Shown here: piece after piece, positions 61,699 through 64,000 of the stretch
Layout: every line of letters starts with the position of its first letter
How positions within the stretch are numbered: the first letter of the stretch is position 1
Assembly (NCBI RefSeq): GCF_040529045.1
Contig: NZ_CP131914.1
Coordinates: 2,092,501-2,156,500 of the forward strand
Length of the DNA stretch: 64,000 nt
Reading direction: 5' to 3'
Origin: Xanthomonas indica
Lineage (GTDB): Bacteria; Pseudomonadota; Gammaproteobacteria; Xanthomonadales; Xanthomonadaceae
Program-made: the position numbers and the translations under genes
Notes under the pieces: model-generated
The model's input: the letters and a program-made list of their open reading frames with translations, nothing else
The model's database searches: none
What the model was told of the DNA's origin: nothing

Positions 61699-62775
61699 TC
61701 AGCGCCGCACGAACCGGTAATGCGCCACGCCCCACTGCTGGCCCTGTTCGTAGCCGAACAGTTCCGCGCAGGCCATCCAGAACATGCGCCAGCGTTGCCA
61801 CCAGATCTTGGCGTCGGCGCCGTAGGTGGCCTGCAGCACCGGCATCAGCGCATCGCGGTGGCGGTCCTGGTTGTGCAGCCAGGCATTGGCGGTCTTCTCG
61901 TAGTGCTGGCCGGACAGCAGCCAGCGGCGTTCGATCGCCAGGTCGTCCTGGAACTGCAGCAGGGTGTCGGCCGCCGGCATCAGGCCGCCGGTGAAGAAGT
62001 GCCGGCCCATCCAGTTGTCCTCGCCCTGCACCTCGAACGGGTAGGCCAGGTCGCGATGGCAGAAGATGTGCACGAACAGCCGCCCACCCGGCACCAGCCA
62101 ATGGCTGACCCGCTTGAGCAGTTCGCGGTAGTTGCGCATGTGCTCGAACATCTCGATCGAGACCACGCGGTCGTAGCTCTCGGTCGGCAGGGTCAGGGTG
62201 TTGGCGTCGTGAGTGATCACCTTGACGTTGCTGAGCCCGCGCGCGCGGCACTGCGCTTCGATGTGCTCGCGCTGCGGCCGCGAGTTGGACACCGCGGTGA
62301 TGCGCGCGCCGGGGAACTGCTCGGCCATCCACAAGGTCAGCGAACCCCAGCCGCAGCCCAGCTCGAGGATGCGCTGGCCATCGCGCAACTGCGCGCGTTC
62401 GCCGTACAGCTGCAGCATGCGTTCTTCGGCCGCGTTCAGGTCGGGCGTGCTCGCGTCCCAGTAGCAGCTGCTGTACTTCAGGCGCTTGCCCAGGCACAGC
62501 TCGAAGAACCGCGGCGGCACTTCGTAGTGCTGGCGATTGGCCGCGTCGGTCTCGATGGCGATGGCGCTCTCGCGCAGCGATTCGATCAGCAGGCGCTGGC
62601 GTTCCCAGGCCGCGTCGGCGCCGCCGGCGCGCTCGTCGCGCAGGCGCTGCGCGCACAACCGGCGCATCGCCGCGCGCAGCATGGCGTCGGGCAGCAGGCC
62701 GGACTCGGCCAGGCGCGTGGCCAGAGGCTCGGCCGGCGCGGCGGGCGGGGAAGAGGTGGCGAAGGTGCTGGACAT
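61699..62775 (-). CDS. CFA-like SAM-dependent fatty-acid methyltransferase
   Basis: A 358-residue protein of the cyclopropane-fatty-acyl-phospholipid synthase family: SAM motif ELGCGWGS (138-145), EMFEHMRNYREL and FCHRDLAYPFEVQG. It lacks the N-terminal domain of E. coli Cfa and could cyclopropanate, methylate or otherwise modify unsaturated acyl chains. It lies downstream of the DUF1295 gene on the same strand with a 21-bp gap, so is operonic with it. Confidence 0.88.
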   Translation of the reverse strand: MSSTFATSSPPAAPAEPLATRLAESGLLPDAMLRAAMRRLCAQRLRDERAGGADAAWERQRLLIESLRESAIAIETDAANRQHYEVPPRFFELCLGKRLKYSSCYWDASTPDLNAAEERMLQLYGERAQLRDGQRILELGCGWGSLTLWMAEQFPGARITAVSNSRPQREHIEAQCRARGLSNVKVITHDANTLTLPTESYDRVVSIEMFEHMRNYRELLKRVSHWLVPGGRLFVHIFCHRDLAYPFEVQGEDNWMGRHFFTGGLMPAADTLLQFQDDLAIERRWLLSGQHYEKTANAWLHNQDRHRDALMPVLQATYGADAKIWWQRWRMFWMACAELFGYEQGQQWGVAHYRFVRR

Positions 62776-62796
62776 CGGCGGATCTCCTGGCGCGGC

Positions 62797-63579
62797 TCAG
62801 TGCCGCGGCGGCATGGGGAAGAAGGCGCTGGTGCTGCGCTGGTAGTCGGCGTAGTCGCGGCCACGCGAGCGCAGGGCCTGCTGTTCGGTGTAGGGAATGC
62901 CGGTGACGCGGTACAGGAAGGCGAACATCAGCAGCGGTCCCAGCGCGGCCACGCCGACCCACAGCGCGCCGCTGCCCGCCGCCAGGAACACGTAGGCGAA
63001 CCAGTGCACGAATTCGAAGAAGTAGTTCGGGTGCCGCGAATAGCGCCACAGGCCGCGGCGGCAGGTGGTGCCCTTGTTCGCCGGGTCGGCGCGGAACGCG
63101 GCCAGTTGCCGGTCGGCCAGGCTTTCCCCGCCGACCGCGATCAGCCAGGTCGCCACCGCCAGCGTGGTCCACACGCTCCATTGCGGCTGCGGATTGTGCG
63201 CGGCCACCGACAGCGGCACCGCGAACGCCAGCACCACCAGCGCCTGGCCGAGGAAGAACGCCAGGAACTTGCGCTGGTCGCCGTGCCAGTGCTCGCGCAG
63301 GGCGCGATAGCGGCCGTCCTCGTGCGCATCGCCGAACACGCGCACGCCCAGGTGCCAGGCCAGGCGTGCGCCCCACAGCCCGCCCAGCACGGCGGTCAGC
63401 ACGCGCGGCAGCAACGCGCCGTCGGCGCGCCAGGCGCAGTACACCGCGGTCAGCGCCATGCACGCCGACCACAACACGTCGACCACGCCGGCGTTGCGGG
63501 TGTGTCGCTGCCAGGCCCAGCCGGCGAGCATGACCAGCACGGTGAATACGCCGACATGCAGCAGCGGCCAGGTGTTCAT
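62797..63579 (-). CDS. DUF1295 membrane protein (steroid 5-alpha-reductase-like)
   Basis: A 260-residue protein with about six TM helices and the motif RRGLWRYSRHPNYFFEF, characteristic of DUF1295/ICMT-type integral membrane enzymes (steroid 5-alpha reductase-like, probably acting on a lipid C=C bond). The start MNTWPLLHVG overlaps the upstream DUF2878 stop by 4 bp. Part of the lipid operon with the CFA-like gene. Confidence 0.88.
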   Translation of the reverse strand: MNTWPLLHVGVFTVLVMLAGWAWQRHTRNAGVVDVLWSACMALTAVYCAWRADGALLPRVLTAVLGGLWGARLAWHLGVRVFGDAHEDGRYRALREHWHGDQRKFLAFFLGQALVVLAFAVPLSVAAHNPQPQWSVWTTLAVATWLIAVGGESLADRQLAAFRADPANKGTTCRRGLWRYSRHPNYFFEFVHWFAYVFLAAGSGALWVGVAALGPLLMFAFLYRVTGIPYTEQQALRSRGRDYADYQRSTSAFFPMPPRH

Positions 63580-64000
63580 CGCATCGCTCCGGTTGCCGGC
63601 ATCGCTGGCGTTGGGGACATCAGGCGGCGCATCGCCAGGCTCAGCGGGGTCAGTGCCGCGGCCCAGCCCAGCGCCAGCGCCAGCAGCGCCTGCGGCAATG
63701 GCTCGGTCAGCGTCACCGCCTGCCAGCCGCGCGCGGCCAGCACATAGCCCAGCGGACCGGCGGTGGCGCCGAACAGCGCCGCGCGCCAGGGATGGCGCAT
63801 CACCCACGCCAGCGAATGCTGGAAGGTCAGCGCGAAGCCGGCCCACAGCGCCAGGATCCACAGCGGCGGCCACGGCGCCGGCGGCGCGGCGGCGTAGCGC
63901 ACCCAGTCGCCGGCGCGCATGGCGGCATCCACACCGGCGCCCAGGGGCAACGCCAGGGCGATCAGCGTGGCGTCGCCGCGGGCGCGACGGCGCGGCTGCA
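63576..64000 (-). CDS. DUF2878 membrane protein, partial (5' end beyond window)
   Basis: The visible 141 codons run to the edge of the window with no start codon needed: the frame is open to base 64000. The visible TM pattern (IALALPLGAG, PPLWILALWAGFALTFQHS, TEPLPQALLALALGW) and the HSLAWVM motif match DUF2878. It is the upstream member of a three-gene operon with DUF1295 and the CFA-like gene. Function unknown. Confidence 0.8.
   Translation of the reverse strand, partial: QPRRRARGDATLIALALPLGAGVDAAMRAGDWVRYAAAPPAPWPPLWILALWAGFALTFQHSLAWVMRHPWRAALFGATAGPLGYVLAARGWQAVTLTEPLPQALLALALGWAAALTPLSLAMRRLMSPTPAMPATGAMR

Overview
The window is a GC-rich (roughly two thirds G+C or more), densely packed bacterial chromosome segment. 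Gene content, codon bias and the many short extragenic palindromes with a core like GGAGCGGCTTCAGCCGCG point to a Xanthomonadaceae chromosome, most likely Xanthomonas. I see 56 credible protein genes plus one doubtful ORF. There is no rRNA, tRNA, CRISPR array, intact insertion sequence or prophage. Two genes run off the ends: an FAD monooxygenase at the left and a DUF2878 protein at the right.

Layout. 1-9225: end of an FAD monooxygenase, a block of three palindromic repeats, then a tightly overlapping leftward DNA-repair operon (exonuclease, ATP-dependent ligase, Lhr-like helicase, PdeM) divergent from an AidB-type acyl-CoA dehydrogenase. 9484-15000: zinc-ribbon protein and bactofilin, a membrane diguanylate cyclase, two alanine-rich lipoproteins and a thiolase. 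15101-23734: lipidated subtilisin autotransporter, leucine dehydrogenase-type enzyme, WXXGXW repeat protein and the fused acyl-CoA mutase IcmF. 23888-30450: NTF2-like protein, membrane-tethered HDOD protein, M50-type membrane metalloprotease preceded by a truncated look-alike ORF, FMN-binding stress protein, class 3 lipase, GH108 muramidase and two tiny proteins. 30584-35155: secreted trypsin-like protease, periplasmic PQQ-type beta-propeller protein and an SGNH hydrolase. 35251-43985: small housekeeping and regulatory genes, including an RsuA-like protein with altered active-site residues, a DksA-like zinc finger, MscS channel, EAL phosphodiesterase, YkgJ protein, YegD-type Hsp70, SlyD, a CDF transporter and YjdM. 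44362-51828: secreted S9 peptidase, beta-lactamase-fold hydrolase with divergent LysR regulator, Old Yellow Enzyme and MFS exporter. 51847-55512: transglutaminase-like/TPR protein, DUF2383 protein, and ThpR coupled to an HD hydrolase. 55633-64000: envelope-lipid genes, namely a VirJ/AcvB-type hydrolase convergent with MprF (lysyl-phosphatidylglycerol turnover), a DUF998/RidA pair, and a CFA-like methyltransferase, DUF1295 and DUF2878 operon.

How it fits together. Several neighbour sets look functional: the repair operon with AidB; leucine dehydrogenase near IcmF (branched-chain carbon handling); cyclic-di-GMP synthesis and breakdown by separate proteins; and MprF with VirJ/AcvB. Most gaps between convergent genes carry palindromes or strong hairpins, so repeats and transcription ends are closely linked here. 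Two of these gaps hold composite elements bounded by about 30-nt inverted arrays of a degenerate heptamer, among the more unusual non-coding structures in the window. The most unusual coding observations are the S4/RsuA-like protein with altered catalytic positions and the truncated M50-like ORF that overlaps the start of the intact M50 gene by ATGA.
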